A program made the translations under genes and the position numbers. The notes below the pieces were generated by a model. That model made no database searches. It saw only the letters and a list, made by a program, of their open reading frames with translations, and had not been told where the DNA came from. A stretch of DNA of 64,000 bases from Butyricimonas faecihominis (GTDB lineage Bacteria; Bacteroidota; Bacteroidia; Bacteroidales; Marinifilaceae), in assembly GCF_033096445.1 (NCBI RefSeq), contig NZ_AP028155.1, positions 2,361,880 to 2,425,879 on the forward strand, in the 5' to 3' direction. Shown piece by piece: positions 45,759 to 54,370 of the stretch (the first letter of the stretch is position 1; every line of letters begins with the position of its first letter).

Positions 45759-46178
45759 ATGGACATAGAAAAATTACATGGTACGGACCCTCGGTTATAC
45801 CAACTCGTGGCACCGTTGGTAATGAGTATTCCCGTACTCCGGTACAATAATAACTATCCGTTCAAGACCTCCGTTCACCACAAATGGCTTGTGGCTACAG
45901 AGAAGGGAGTGGTGAAAGGTTTCATGCCTATTGACATAAAGAGTACGGGCGCCTGTATTGATAATTATTACGTATCAGGAGGCAATTCCTTGTTACTATC
46001 CGCCTTGATTGACTTCGCAAAAAAAGAATTTGCAGGGGAACAACCTCTTTTTGCCGTTTCCCACACCCGAGATGCAGAAACCTTCAAGACAAACGGTTTT
46101 ATAGTTTCAAAAGAGTGGAAATTGTATATAAAAATGGTATATCCTCCAGCTTATGAGAATAAAAAAAAGTGTGTATGA
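45759..46178 (+). CDS. Small unrecognised protein, possibly acetyltransferase-like, first gene of the cassette
   Basis: 139 residues. EKGVVKGFMPIDIKSTGACIDNYYVSGG and FKTNGFIVSKEWKLYIKM have the rhythm of a GNAT fold (a central beta-strand pair and a final domain with NGF). The acetyl-CoA loop Q/RxxGxG/A is not clear. It overlaps the DUF3440 gene by 26 bases, so it belongs to the cassette. Its function is unknown. GNAT likeness is a weak inference. Confidence 0.6.
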   Translation: MDIEKLHGTDPRLYQLVAPLVMSIPVLRYNNNYPFKTSVHHKWLVATEKGVVKGFMPIDIKSTGACIDNYYVSGGNSLLLSALIDFAKKEFAGEQPLFAVSHTRDAETFKTNGFIVSKEWKLYIKMVYPPAYENKKKCV

Positions 46179-47457
46179 TGTCGTGCAAAACCGACTGGAA
46201 CGAATTTTTTCTGATTTTGATAACGTGTACGTGTCTTTCTCCGGTGGCAAAGACAGCGGGGTTTTACTAAACCTGTGCATCGACTATATCCGTCAGCACA
46301 AGCTCAAACGGAAACTGGGCGTTTTTCACATGGACTACGAGGTGCAGTATAACGAGACGATCCGGTACGTGGACCGCACGCTCGCCGATAACGCCGACTT
46401 ACTGGAAGTCTACCGAGTATGCATCCCGTTCAAAGTCTCCACGTGTACTTCCATGTACCAGCGTTTCTGGCGCCCGTGGGAAGATAATTTACGAGATCTG
46501 TGGGTCAGGGATATGCCCGAAATATGCTACCGCAAAGAAGATTTTGATTTCTACTCGGAAGAGATGTGGGACTACGATTTTCAAGTCAAATTTGCAGAAT
46601 GGTATCACCGGAAGAAAAACGCTCAACGTACTTGTTGCCTCATCGGGATTCGCACGCAAGAAAGCTACCATCGCTGGCAAGCCATCCACCGGGACAGGAA
46701 TTACCACAGTTACAAGCACTTGAAATGGACTCACAAAGTAACAGCAAATATCTTTAACGCCTACCCCATATACGACTGGCTTACCACGGACATCTGGACC
46801 GCCAACGGAAAATTTCAATGGGACTACAACCACCTGTATGATCTCTATTATCAGGCAGGAGTTCCTCTTGAAAGGCAACGCGTAGCCAGCCCGTTTATCT
46901 CACAGGCGCTCTCCAGCTTGAAACTCTACCGGGCCATAGATCCGGACACATGGGGCAAAATGATTAACCGGGTCAACGGAGTCAACTTTACCGGGTTATA
47001 CGGGGGAACTTCCGCCATGGGCTGGCAGTCCATCACCCTCCCGGAGAACATGACTTGGTCGGATTACTTTAAATTTCTCCTTTGCACCCTACCGGACGAG
47101 GCTAGGGAAAACTACTTGCACAAACTCTCCGTGAGCATGGAATTTTGGCGAAACAAAGGCGGCTGTCTGGCAGAAGAGACCATCGCCAAACTCCGACGAA
47201 TGGGAATCCCGATCACGGTTAGCGAAACGACAAATTACAAGACAGATAAAAAGCCCGTGCGCATGGATTATCAGGATGATGTACGTATTCCGGAGTTCAA
47301 AGAACTCCCCACGTTCAAACGTATCTGCATTTGTATCCTGAAAAACGATCATGCCTGTAAATACATGGGGTTCGCCCCCTCGAAAGCCGAACGGGAACGC
47401 CGGGCCAAGGTGATGCAAAAATATAAATCTATCATGGAATCTTATGGAAGAATATAA
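46153..47457 (+). CDS. DUF3440 PP-loop (PAPS-reductase-like) protein, IbrA-like
   Basis: 434 residues. The N-terminal PP-loop is SGGKDS at 30-35 within VYVSFSGGKDSGVLLNL. A cysteine pair in AQRTCCLIGIRTQESYHRW follows. The second half (YNHLYDLYYQAGVPLERQRVASPF) is the DUF3440 region. Enzymes with this loop activate a substrate with ATP. DUF3440 genes with a ParB-like partner include E. coli ibrA/ibrB, which have been linked to control of prophage genes. It overlaps its partner by 14 bases. The true reaction is not known to me. Confidence 0.85.
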   Translation: MRIKKSVYDVVQNRLERIFSDFDNVYVSFSGGKDSGVLLNLCIDYIRQHKLKRKLGVFHMDYEVQYNETIRYVDRTLADNADLLEVYRVCIPFKVSTCTSMYQRFWRPWEDNLRDLWVRDMPEICYRKEDFDFYSEEMWDYDFQVKFAEWYHRKKNAQRTCCLIGIRTQESYHRWQAIHRDRNYHSYKHLKWTHKVTANIFNAYPIYDWLTTDIWTANGKFQWDYNHLYDLYYQAGVPLERQRVASPFISQALSSLKLYRAIDPDTWGKMINRVNGVNFTGLYGGTSAMGWQSITLPENMTWSDYFKFLLCTLPDEARENYLHKLSVSMEFWRNKGGCLAEETIAKLRRMGIPITVSETTNYKTDKKPVRMDYQDDVRIPEFKELPTFKRICICILKNDHACKYMGFAPSKAERERRAKVMQKYKSIMESYGRI

Positions 47458-47956
47458 AAGTCCCGTATACAACGTTATTTCCGTCCCGATTGATAAGGTG
47501 GTTGCCAACACCTACAACCCGAACGTGGTGGCACCCCCGGAAATGAAACTATTGGAACTATCCATCTGGGAAGACGGCTACACGATGCCCTGCGTTTGTT
47601 ACTACATCCCGGAAAAGGATATTTATGAACTCGTGGACGGTTTTCACCGCTACAAAGTCATGAAAACATCCCAACGGATATTCGAACGGGAAAAAGGATT
47701 GCTCCCCGTAGTCGTCATCAACAAAGATATTTCCAACCGTATGGCCTCTACCATCCGGCACAACCGGGCAAGAGGTACGCATAGCATCGAATTAATGACC
47801 GAAATCGTGGCCGAACTGACCAAAGCCGGAATGTCCGACAGTTGGATCATGCGCAATATCGGAATGGATAAAGACGAATTACTACGCCTGAAACAAATCT
47901 CCGGGCTGGCAGAATTATTTGCCGACAAGGAATTTAGCCTGACAAGAGATGATTGA
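47444..47956 (+). CDS. ParB-like nuclease-domain protein, IbrB-like
   Basis: 170 residues. ISVPIDKVVANTYNPNVVAPPEMKLLELSIWEDGY is the ParB/Srx fold start. YELVDGFHRYKVMK is the DGxHR box. STIRHNRARGTHSIELMTEIV is a highly conserved stretch seen in IbrB-type partners of DUF3440 proteins. No DNA-partition neighbours are present, so it is not a chromosome-partition ParB. It is the last gene of the cassette. Confidence 0.85.
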   Translation: MEEYKSPVYNVISVPIDKVVANTYNPNVVAPPEMKLLELSIWEDGYTMPCVCYYIPEKDIYELVDGFHRYKVMKTSQRIFEREKGLLPVVVINKDISNRMASTIRHNRARGTHSIELMTEIVAELTKAGMSDSWIMRNIGMDKDELLRLKQISGLAELFADKEFSLTRDD

Positions 47957-48433
47957 AGTGACGAATTGATTTTAGATTTATGATTTACGATTTTAGATTC
48001 TCCCACAAGATCAATGCATTTCGTAAATCATAAATTGCAAATGTCCCATGAGATTGAAGACGAGGTAAAAGATGGTCTGGAAAGACGTTCCATACCGTCG
48101 TTCAGCTCGTAAGAGATTCCGGCAAAAAACGTAGGCAGGAGAGGAAGGGATAATATTTGATTCACAAACGTTCTCTTTACTCTTATTTAGGCAAAGTTAT
48201 AAAAAACTTATTTATAAAGTTTATAAGCCCCATCCGGAGTATCAAGTCCATTTGTTCGCCCGTGATTATCCCCTAGTCTATCGATAGACTAGGGCAAAAA
48301 CATAGCATCTTCATAGCATGAACATAGCAAGAACAATCTTCCATGTACTTGCCGTGTTCCTGTGATGTAATTGTTTGGTATTTGTCCTAGCCCATCCCTA
48401 GCCATACCCTAGGGAATGACAAGGCAGCAATGA
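47957..48433. other. Gene-free stretch after the ParB-like gene with two palindromic elements
   Basis: No credible gene. At 47976-47990 ATTTATGATTTACGA is exactly complementary to 48021-48035, forming a hairpin right after the cassette. At 48271-48294 there is a perfect 24-base palindrome (CCCTAGTCTATC and its mirror), followed by a short A run. The words CATAGCA (near 48302) and CCCTAG (near 48395-48412) recur after it. Confidence 0.6.
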
Positions 48434-49537
48434 TCAAATCGTTTCAAAGTATTTCACCAACTTATCGTGAGGCACGGAAACACAGATACGGGAATAATTC
48501 TTCGCGTACTCCTGCCGGGTTTTCGTGAAGAAAGAAAGTGATACGGCACCGATATAGTGTTCCAGCAACTCCTCCTCACCACGATTCACGATCACGAAAA
48601 TGCCTCGTGGCGTGGTTCCATGATAAAATTCTTCCGCCAGCAAGCCTCTGGCTCGTAAATACTCGATATTCAAAGCTATATCCCGGGTAGTACGCTCTTT
48701 AAATGCCGTCACGGCCTTTTTCCCTTCCGGCGTTGTCAGCAAGCGTAACACGAGTTCCTGTGCAAAACCGTTAATCCCGTTCGTGTTATACATCACCCTC
48801 ACCTCCAACTCATCATGCAACTCCTTGTTACACGTGTGGATAAACCCAAGTCGCTGGCCACTCAACCCGACCGACTTGCTAAAGCTCTCCGTGATAATCA
48901 CGTTATCCAGATTCATCAGACGCGTGTAGTAATCATCCGAAGCATCCATAAACAACCGACGATAGGGACAATCATAAAAAATCACCACCCCGGCATCATT
49001 CAACGCCCGAATAATATTCAACTGTTCCTCGTCATCATGTTTGTCTCCCAGCGGGTTACTCGGATCACTAATTAACACGGCATTTCCCCGCAAACGATCG
49101 ATCATCGGGAGTAAATCTGATTGACTGTCATATCCTTCGCTCTCCACGGAACGAATCTTGAGCATTTTGAAATAACATCCCCAATAATACGAGGGCAGGA
49201 ATAACTTTCCGATATTCACGGTCTGTGCCACGAGATCAAGGGCATGCATTCCCCCTGCCGTAATTAATATATTATCCGGCGAAGACTTTCCGGCAAAAAA
49301 CTCCTCGTTAATTGCCGCTCGTAAGTCCGGACGCCCAGCTCCATGCGGGTACACCTGTATCTCCGGAGAATTAAAGTTTATTGATTTCACGACTTCTGTC
49401 AAGTCGATATTTACCACTTGATTCACACCCCGGTTCAAGGGCAAATACTCCTTCCCGCTCTTCTGGGAAAGTTCTTTCAGCGTCTCCCCGATTTGCACGA
49501 TACGGGAAAGAGCGGCCCCACTCTTGTTTATTTTCAT
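48434..49537 (-). CDS. PLP-dependent aminotransferase, class I/II
   Basis: 367 residues. QVYPHGAGRPDLRAAINEEFF, LISDPSNPLGDKHDDEEQL and TESFSKSVGLSGQRLGF with the Schiff-base lysine (SFSKS) place it in fold type I near histidinol-phosphate and MocR-free aspartate-type enzymes. Substrate unknown. It is not in a histidine operon; the gene upstream is DUF4268, 15 bases away. Confidence 0.85.
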   Translation of the reverse strand: MKINKSGAALSRIVQIGETLKELSQKSGKEYLPLNRGVNQVVNIDLTEVVKSINFNSPEIQVYPHGAGRPDLRAAINEEFFAGKSSPDNILITAGGMHALDLVAQTVNIGKLFLPSYYWGCYFKMLKIRSVESEGYDSQSDLLPMIDRLRGNAVLISDPSNPLGDKHDDEEQLNIIRALNDAGVVIFYDCPYRRLFMDASDDYYTRLMNLDNVIITESFSKSVGLSGQRLGFIHTCNKELHDELEVRVMYNTNGINGFAQELVLRLLTTPEGKKAVTAFKERTTRDIALNIEYLRARGLLAEEFYHGTTPRGIFVIVNRGEEELLEHYIGAVSLSFFTKTRQEYAKNYSRICVSVPHDKLVKYFETI

Positions 49538-49552
49538 CGCAATCCAGCGTTT

Positions 49553-50017
49553 TTAATTATCGTTCTGTTTCAATCGTTCGTTAATCAAATCCCTGTATTC
49601 GTAATAAAGGTCTTCCAGCAAAGGCATCTTCTCGGCAAAGAAAGCGTAAATCCGCTCGTGATCCTCCTCCCGGTAAAGGTTCACCCCCCGCAACTCGAAA
49701 TAAATCGCGCTGATCTCCTGCCCCTCGATCCCGGTATATTCTTCCTCCCACTTCAACTCGTCACCGCACTCCGCCCGAAATAACGTCTGGTAAGATAACA
49801 TACACTCGTACACCTCGAACCGACGTAACTCATTTTTATGGTCTATTTGGAATAACACGAGAGCCTTCTCCCGGTCCGCGTAAAATTTTAACTGCGTGGA
49901 TCGTATCTTCACCCCCGTGAGTACCCATTTCCGGTAAATATGTTTCCGCTTGCAATAGCGCTTGAAACCTTCCCAGAATTTCACCCGAATCTCTTTTGCC
50001 TCTTCTTTCGTGAACAC
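49553..50017 (-). CDS. DUF4268 domain protein
   Basis: 154 residues. VFTKEEAKEIRVKFWEGFKRYCKRK, KFYADREKALVLFQIDH and the acidic second half ending in LYYEYRDLINERLK are the DUF4268 pattern. The family resembles PD-(D/E)xK-like folds but has no known function. I chose the GTG at 50017, which is where other members begin. The frame stays open to 50227. A region that reads like a signal peptide lies there, but it covers a TATATTTG promoter box and repeat DNA. Confidence 0.7.
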   Translation of the reverse strand: MFTKEEAKEIRVKFWEGFKRYCKRKHIYRKWVLTGVKIRSTQLKFYADREKALVLFQIDHKNELRRFEVYECMLSYQTLFRAECGDELKWEEEYTGIEGQEISAIYFELRGVNLYREEDHERIYAFFAEKMPLLEDLYYEYRDLINERLKQNDN

Positions 50018-50103
50018 CTCTGATAAATTAAAATTAGTATGCAGGGACAACCCCGCAAATATAGCAAAAATTACAAAGTATTTCATATATTTGCGGGAGT
50101 GAT

Positions 50104-50262
50104 AAAGTTTAAGGTTCATAAAGTCCATAAGGTCTATAAAGTTTATAAAGTCAATGGACTCTTGCGGGGCGCTTGGTCCACGGTAGCCCAAGTTGCCGTT
50201 AAACACCGTCCGAAAGACACCCGTCACTTTAGACCTTATGAACTTTATGAACTTTATAAACC
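50104..50262. repeat. Repeat-phrase hairpin between DUF4268 and RNase HII genes
   Basis: The left arm at 50104-50152 is made of TTCATAAAG/TCTATAAAG units. The right arm at 50229-50262 repeats TTATGAACTT, its complement. The two arms flank a 75-base loop. The right arm sits just before the RNase HII start at 50271. Confidence 0.7.
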
Positions 50263-50270
50263 CATTATTT

Positions 50271-50876
50271 ATGTTGACATTAAAATACTATCAAGATAAA
50301 ATCGAGGCCGGATGTGACGAGGCCGGGAGGGGATGTCTGGCAGGACCGGTTTTCGCGGCAGCGGTAATCCTTCCTGAAGACTTTTCCAACGAAATGCTTA
50401 ACGACTCGAAACAACTCTCTGAAAAGAAACGGGATGAATTGCGCTCGATCATTGAACGGGAAGCCCTCGCATGGGCGGTGGCCAGCGTGGACAATAACGA
50501 AATCGACAAAATCAACATCCTCAACGCCTCCATCGAAGGGATGCACCGGGCGCTGGCACAACTAAGTGTCACCCCGGAACATATTCTGATTGACGGCAAC
50601 CGGTTCAAACCCTACCGGAACATCGAACACCATTGCATCGTAAAAGGAGACGGGAAATACATGGCTATCGCGGCAGCCTCCATTCTGGCCAAAACACACC
50701 GGGACGAATACATGAAAAAATTGCATGAAGAGTACCCCGTTTACGACTGGATCAGCAACAAAGGCTACCCGACCAAAAAGCACCGGGAAGGCATTTTGCT
50801 CCATGGAGTTACCCCTTATCATCGACAAAGTTTCACGTTGCTCGACCCGCAACTAAAACTAGATTTCGATCACTAA
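50271..50876 (+). CDS. rnhB: Ribonuclease HII
   Basis: 201 residues from the ATG at 50271. AGCDEAGRGCLAGPVFAAAVIL contains the DEAGRG motif; later DSKQLSEKKRDEL, IDGNRFKP and AAASILAKTHRDEYM follow. It cleaves RNA in RNA-DNA hybrids. The frame opens 26 codons earlier within the repeat hairpin and is not used. Confidence 0.95.
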   Translation: MLTLKYYQDKIEAGCDEAGRGCLAGPVFAAAVILPEDFSNEMLNDSKQLSEKKRDELRSIIEREALAWAVASVDNNEIDKINILNASIEGMHRALAQLSVTPEHILIDGNRFKPYRNIEHHCIVKGDGKYMAIAAASILAKTHRDEYMKKLHEEYPVYDWISNKGYPTKKHREGILLHGVTPYHRQSFTLLDPQLKLDFDH

Positions 50877-50958
50877 AAATAACAAATGGTACGATAGTTG
50901 TTACCCCTCAATAGAGGTTAACTTTTAGTTTTTAACTTTTAATTTTTAACTTAATCCT

Positions 50959-52473
50959 ATGCCCGTAATCAATTCCATCATATCCATGTTCTCGACCAAA
51001 AGGTTGGCACAAATCGATTTCTTCAAAGAAAACCCGATTCAGGTGCAACGAGACACGTTGGTTGAATTACTTCGCAGAGCCGCTGACACGGAGTACGGAC
51101 TGAAATATGATTTCGACTCTATTTTGACGGCAGAACAATACCGGGAGCGCCTGCCCATCATTCACTACGAAGAGCTGGCCCCCTATTCAGAGCGATTAAT
51201 GAACGGCGAGCAAAACCTGTTATGGCCGGAACCCATCACGTGGTTTGCCAAATCGTCAGGCACAACAGCGGCAAAAAGCAAGTTTATCCCGGTCAGCAAA
51301 GAATCTTTGGAAAGCTGTCATTTCCGAGGCGGTAAGGATGTTATCTCTATTTTCAATAAACTATACCCGGATGCACAAGTATTCAACGGGAAGACCTTGG
51401 CTCTGGGGGGAAGTAGCGAAATATCCAAGACAAACAACAATTGCCGCTACGGAGACTTGTCCGCCATATTAATCTCCAACACCCCGTTCTGGGCCAACAT
51501 GATGAAGACCCCCGACCAATCGATCATGCTCATGAGCGAATGGGAAGAAAAGATTGAAAAGATATGCGACACCACAATCAAAGAAGATGTACGTAGTCTC
51601 GCGGGGGTACCCTCGTGGTTCCTCACGCTCATCAACCGGATTCTGGAACGCACGGGAAAAAGCAACCTTCACGAAGTATGGCCCAACCTTGAACTATTTA
51701 TTCACGGTGGCATAAACTTCACCCCCTACCGGGAACAATACAAACGCCTGTTGCCCGACCCGAAAATGAAATACATGGAAACCTACAACGCATCGGAAGG
51801 TTTCTTCGGATTACAGGATGATCCCGGCGACTCGTCCATGCTATTAATGCTGGACTATGGCGTTTACTATGAATTTGTTCCGATCAGCGAACTGACTAAA
51901 CCGCACCCCCGGGTTCTTCTATTGGAAGAAGTGGAAACCGGGGTGAACTACGCTCTTGTTATTTCCACGAATGGTGGATTATGGCGCTACATGATCGGAG
52001 ATACGATTATGTTCACCTCTACCCGTCCTTACAAATTCAAAATCACGGGACGCACAAAGTTGTTTATCAACGCTTTCGGGGAAGAATTAATTATCGACAA
52101 TGCCATCGAGGCCCTAAAACAGACCTGTGAAAAGACCGGAGCCACAGTGATGGCATTCACGGCTGCCCCGGTATTCATGGAGGATGGTAAAAAAGGAGCC
52201 CACGAATGGATTATCGAATACGGAACTCCCCCCGTGGACTTGGAAAATTTTGCCAATATCCTTGATACGGAACTGAAAAAAGTAAATTCCGACTACGAGG
52301 CGAAACGCTATAAAGATATGTCACTTCAGCGTCTGATCCTCCATGCAGCTCGTCCGAACCTTTTCAACGACTGGCTGAAAGAAAAAGGGAAACTCGGTGG
52401 ACAGAATAAAGTGCCACAGTTATGGAACGACCGCACGCACATCGATGAATTACTAAAAATGAATCAAGGATAA
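50959..52473 (+). CDS. GH3-family (auxin-responsive promoter type) acyl-adenylating protein
   Basis: 504 residues. WFAKSSGTTAAKSKFIPVSKE is the ATP-binding loop. YNASEGFFGLQDDPGDSSMLLM and YMIGDTIMFTS give the YxASE and GD adenylation motifs. Plant GH3 proteins join amino acids to hormones. The bacterial role is not established. No clear metabolic partner lies beside it. Confidence 0.9.
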   Translation: MPVINSIISMFSTKRLAQIDFFKENPIQVQRDTLVELLRRAADTEYGLKYDFDSILTAEQYRERLPIIHYEELAPYSERLMNGEQNLLWPEPITWFAKSSGTTAAKSKFIPVSKESLESCHFRGGKDVISIFNKLYPDAQVFNGKTLALGGSSEISKTNNNCRYGDLSAILISNTPFWANMMKTPDQSIMLMSEWEEKIEKICDTTIKEDVRSLAGVPSWFLTLINRILERTGKSNLHEVWPNLELFIHGGINFTPYREQYKRLLPDPKMKYMETYNASEGFFGLQDDPGDSSMLLMLDYGVYYEFVPISELTKPHPRVLLLEEVETGVNYALVISTNGGLWRYMIGDTIMFTSTRPYKFKITGRTKLFINAFGEELIIDNAIEALKQTCEKTGATVMAFTAAPVFMEDGKKGAHEWIIEYGTPPVDLENFANILDTELKKVNSDYEAKRYKDMSLQRLILHAARPNLFNDWLKEKGKLGGQNKVPQLWNDRTHIDELLKMNQG

Positions 52474-52507
52474 GATTCAGATAATGAATCCCTCGCCGAC
52501 AAAGCAA

Positions 52508-52538
52508 GAAAAAGTTTATAACAATTATAAACTTTTTC
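52508..52538 (+). terminator. Hairpin terminator after the GH3 gene
   Basis: GAAAAAGTTTATAA and its exact complement with a CAA loop form a perfect 14-bp stem, followed by T-rich sequence. It overlaps the upstream side of the next gene's promoter. Confidence 0.75.
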
Positions 52539-52551
52539 CTGTTTTAGGTCG

Positions 52552-52559
52552 TATCTTTG
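52552..52559 (+). promoter_or_regulatory. -7 box for the META lipoprotein gene
   Basis: TATCTTTG matches TAnnTTTG, 19 bases before the ATG at 52578. The -33 position lies in the terminator stem. Confidence 0.45.
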
Positions 52560-52577
52560 TAAAAAATTCACACACAT

Positions 52578-53597
52578 ATGAGAAAAACAACTATTTTAAT
52601 GATGATCGCCGTGACGCTTGGCTTCTCTGGCTGTAAAAGTAACAGCGGAGACAAAGCGCAACTGACTGCCAACGAATGGCAACTGAAAGAGATGACAACC
52701 ACAAAGGGGAAAACCACTCTTCCGCAACGAGTACCCACCCTCATGCTGACCGACACCAACACGATGTACGGATTCTCCGGGTGTAACCGATTTTTCGGAA
52801 GATACTCCACGGAAGGTAACACCATCAAGTTAGAACCGGGTGGAAGCACCATGATGGCTTGTCCGGATCTACAATTCGAGAGCAAATACATCCAGACTTT
52901 GGCTGCCATGACCTCGTACAGCATTGAAAACAAAGAATTGAAATTAACGGATAAAGACCGGAAACAAACTCTTGTTTTCGTGCCTAAAACAGAAGAAAAA
53001 GTTGGTGTCGCAAACGACGCCCACGGATGTAACGGCGCGGCAGGCTACACTTGGTCTGAAGCTAGAAAAGACTGTATCCGCCTGTTCGAATCCGGTGTTC
53101 GCATGAACCCGGTTAACGATCCGCAAGCCACACTTTCCACCTTCATCGTGTTCTCCACCGATTCCACGTTGGCCGAAGTATTTATTCCCAACATGGAAAA
53201 CAACCCGCTACTAAACAGACGTGAACTACCGAAAGGCGGTTACGCTTGGAACGTGGAAGATGACGACACCTATAACGTAAGACAGGTAAACGGACAATGG
53301 ATCATCGAACAACGCGGTGAAACATTGTACACCGAAACTCCCGAAAGCGTGATTAACGTGGTATTCCAAGGCGGTGACGGTAAAACCAAAATGCTATACC
53401 AAGTAGAAGTTACCTTCTATCCCGCGGAAGAACTGGCAGTCGTGACACTTGACGACCAGACCTACGAGCTACCGCAGCAACGCATGGCTTCCGGCTACAT
53501 GTACAAAAACGATCAAGTAAGCCTGATGGGAAAAGGGAAAGAAGCCGAATTAACCCTCCCCGACGGAAAAGTATTGAAACTACATGAAAAGAAATAG
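52578..53597 (+). CDS. META-domain lipoprotein
   Basis: 339 residues. The lipobox is GFSGC. The META (HslJ-like) domain follows, with ANEWQLKEMTT near residue 30, YGFSGCNRFFGRYS and STMMACPDLQFESKYIQTL. The C-terminal half carries a separate beta-rich part with GKTKMLYQVEVTFYPAEE, unrecognised. HslJ-type proteins have been linked to novobiocin resistance and outer-membrane stress. Confidence 0.85.
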   Translation: MRKTTILMMIAVTLGFSGCKSNSGDKAQLTANEWQLKEMTTTKGKTTLPQRVPTLMLTDTNTMYGFSGCNRFFGRYSTEGNTIKLEPGGSTMMACPDLQFESKYIQTLAAMTSYSIENKELKLTDKDRKQTLVFVPKTEEKVGVANDAHGCNGAAGYTWSEARKDCIRLFESGVRMNPVNDPQATLSTFIVFSTDSTLAEVFIPNMENNPLLNRRELPKGGYAWNVEDDDTYNVRQVNGQWIIEQRGETLYTETPESVINVVFQGGDGKTKMLYQVEVTFYPAEELAVVTLDDQTYELPQQRMASGYMYKNDQVSLMGKGKEAELTLPDGKVLKLHEKK

Positions 53598-53637
53598 TTA
53601 TAGAAAGGGGTAATCCCAAAAGTCATTTTATTTCAAA

Positions 53638-53769
53638 AAACTCCTCCGTCACTTCGTGCCACCTCCTCTATAAACAGAGGAGGAGCTGGTAGCTCTTCCC
53701 GAAGACAGGGAGTATTTCAACTCTCCCTCTGTTTATAGAGGGAGTACGGCGAAGCCGGGAGGGAGTTTG
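53638..53769. repeat. Large imperfect inverted repeat with CTCCTC arms
   Basis: The left arm (53638-53685, starting AAACTCCTCCGTCACTTCG) pairs with the right arm (53721-53769, ending GGGAGGGAGTTT). Each arm contains an inner hairpin around TCTATAAACAGA. It lies between convergent genes. It differs in sequence from the AT-rich family. Confidence 0.75.
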
Positions 53770-53794
53770 AAAAATGACTTTCGGGACTCCCCTT

Positions 53795-54274
53795 TTATAA
53801 CTTAATAATCAGCACCGTCACGTAAGCCGAAACCCCCTCTTCTCTCCCCTCAAAGCCCAGTTTCTCCGTCGTGGTAGCCTTGATGGTTATTTCATCTACA
53901 TCAATCCCCATAATTTCAGACAAACACTCCCGCATCTCCAAGGTCCGCATTTTAATTTTCGGCCTTTGCAGGCATATCACGCAATCAATATTACCAATAG
54001 CAAATCCCTTGTTCTCAATCATATCGATCACCTTCTTCAACAGAATTTTACTATCAATACCCTTGTAAGCGGGGTCCGTATCCGGGAAATATACCCCAAT
54101 ATCATCCAGCCCGGCAGCTCCCAAAAGTGCATCACATATTGCGTGAATCAACACATCCCCATCCGAATGGGCCACGCACCCTTTTTCATGTTCCAGTTTA
54201 ATCCCTCCTAACCAAAAGTCCAGTCCCGGCTCCAGCCGATGGACATCGATCCCTATACCTGTTTTTATTTTCAT
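53795..54274 (-). CDS. ispF: 2-C-methyl-D-erythritol 2,4-cyclodiphosphate synthase
   Basis: 159 residues from the ATG at 54274 (MKIKTGIGIDVHRLEPG; DVH is the metal site). AHSDGDVLIHAICDALLGAAGL and ATTTEKLGFEGREEGVSA follow. It makes the cyclodiphosphate of the MEP isoprenoid route. The frame extends eight codons earlier, which are not needed. Confidence 0.95.
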   Translation of the reverse strand: MKIKTGIGIDVHRLEPGLDFWLGGIKLEHEKGCVAHSDGDVLIHAICDALLGAAGLDDIGVYFPDTDPAYKGIDSKILLKKVIDMIENKGFAIGNIDCVICLQRPKIKMRTLEMRECLSEIMGIDVDEITIKATTTEKLGFEGREEGVSAYVTVLIIKL

Positions 54275-54370
54275 TGTAATAATATTATTATCCTGCAATA
54301 TTAATGAAAAAACCGTTCATGGTTCATTTATTTTTATAAATTTGTCACTCTGATCGGATATTATGAAAAG

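Noticed and set aside
45596-45850. Small plus-strand frame of 84 codons before the cassette
   Set aside because: It covers the cassette promoter and reads out of frame into the first gene. No family features.
50018-50227. Signal-peptide-like extension of the DUF4268 protein
   Set aside because: The stretch covers a TATATTTG promoter box and repeat DNA, and family members begin at the chosen GTG. The likeness to a signal peptide is chance.
50193-50270. Longer N-terminus for RNase HII
   Set aside because: The extra codons come from the repeat hairpin (translated as phrases like NFMNFIN). The family begins near the ATG at 50271.
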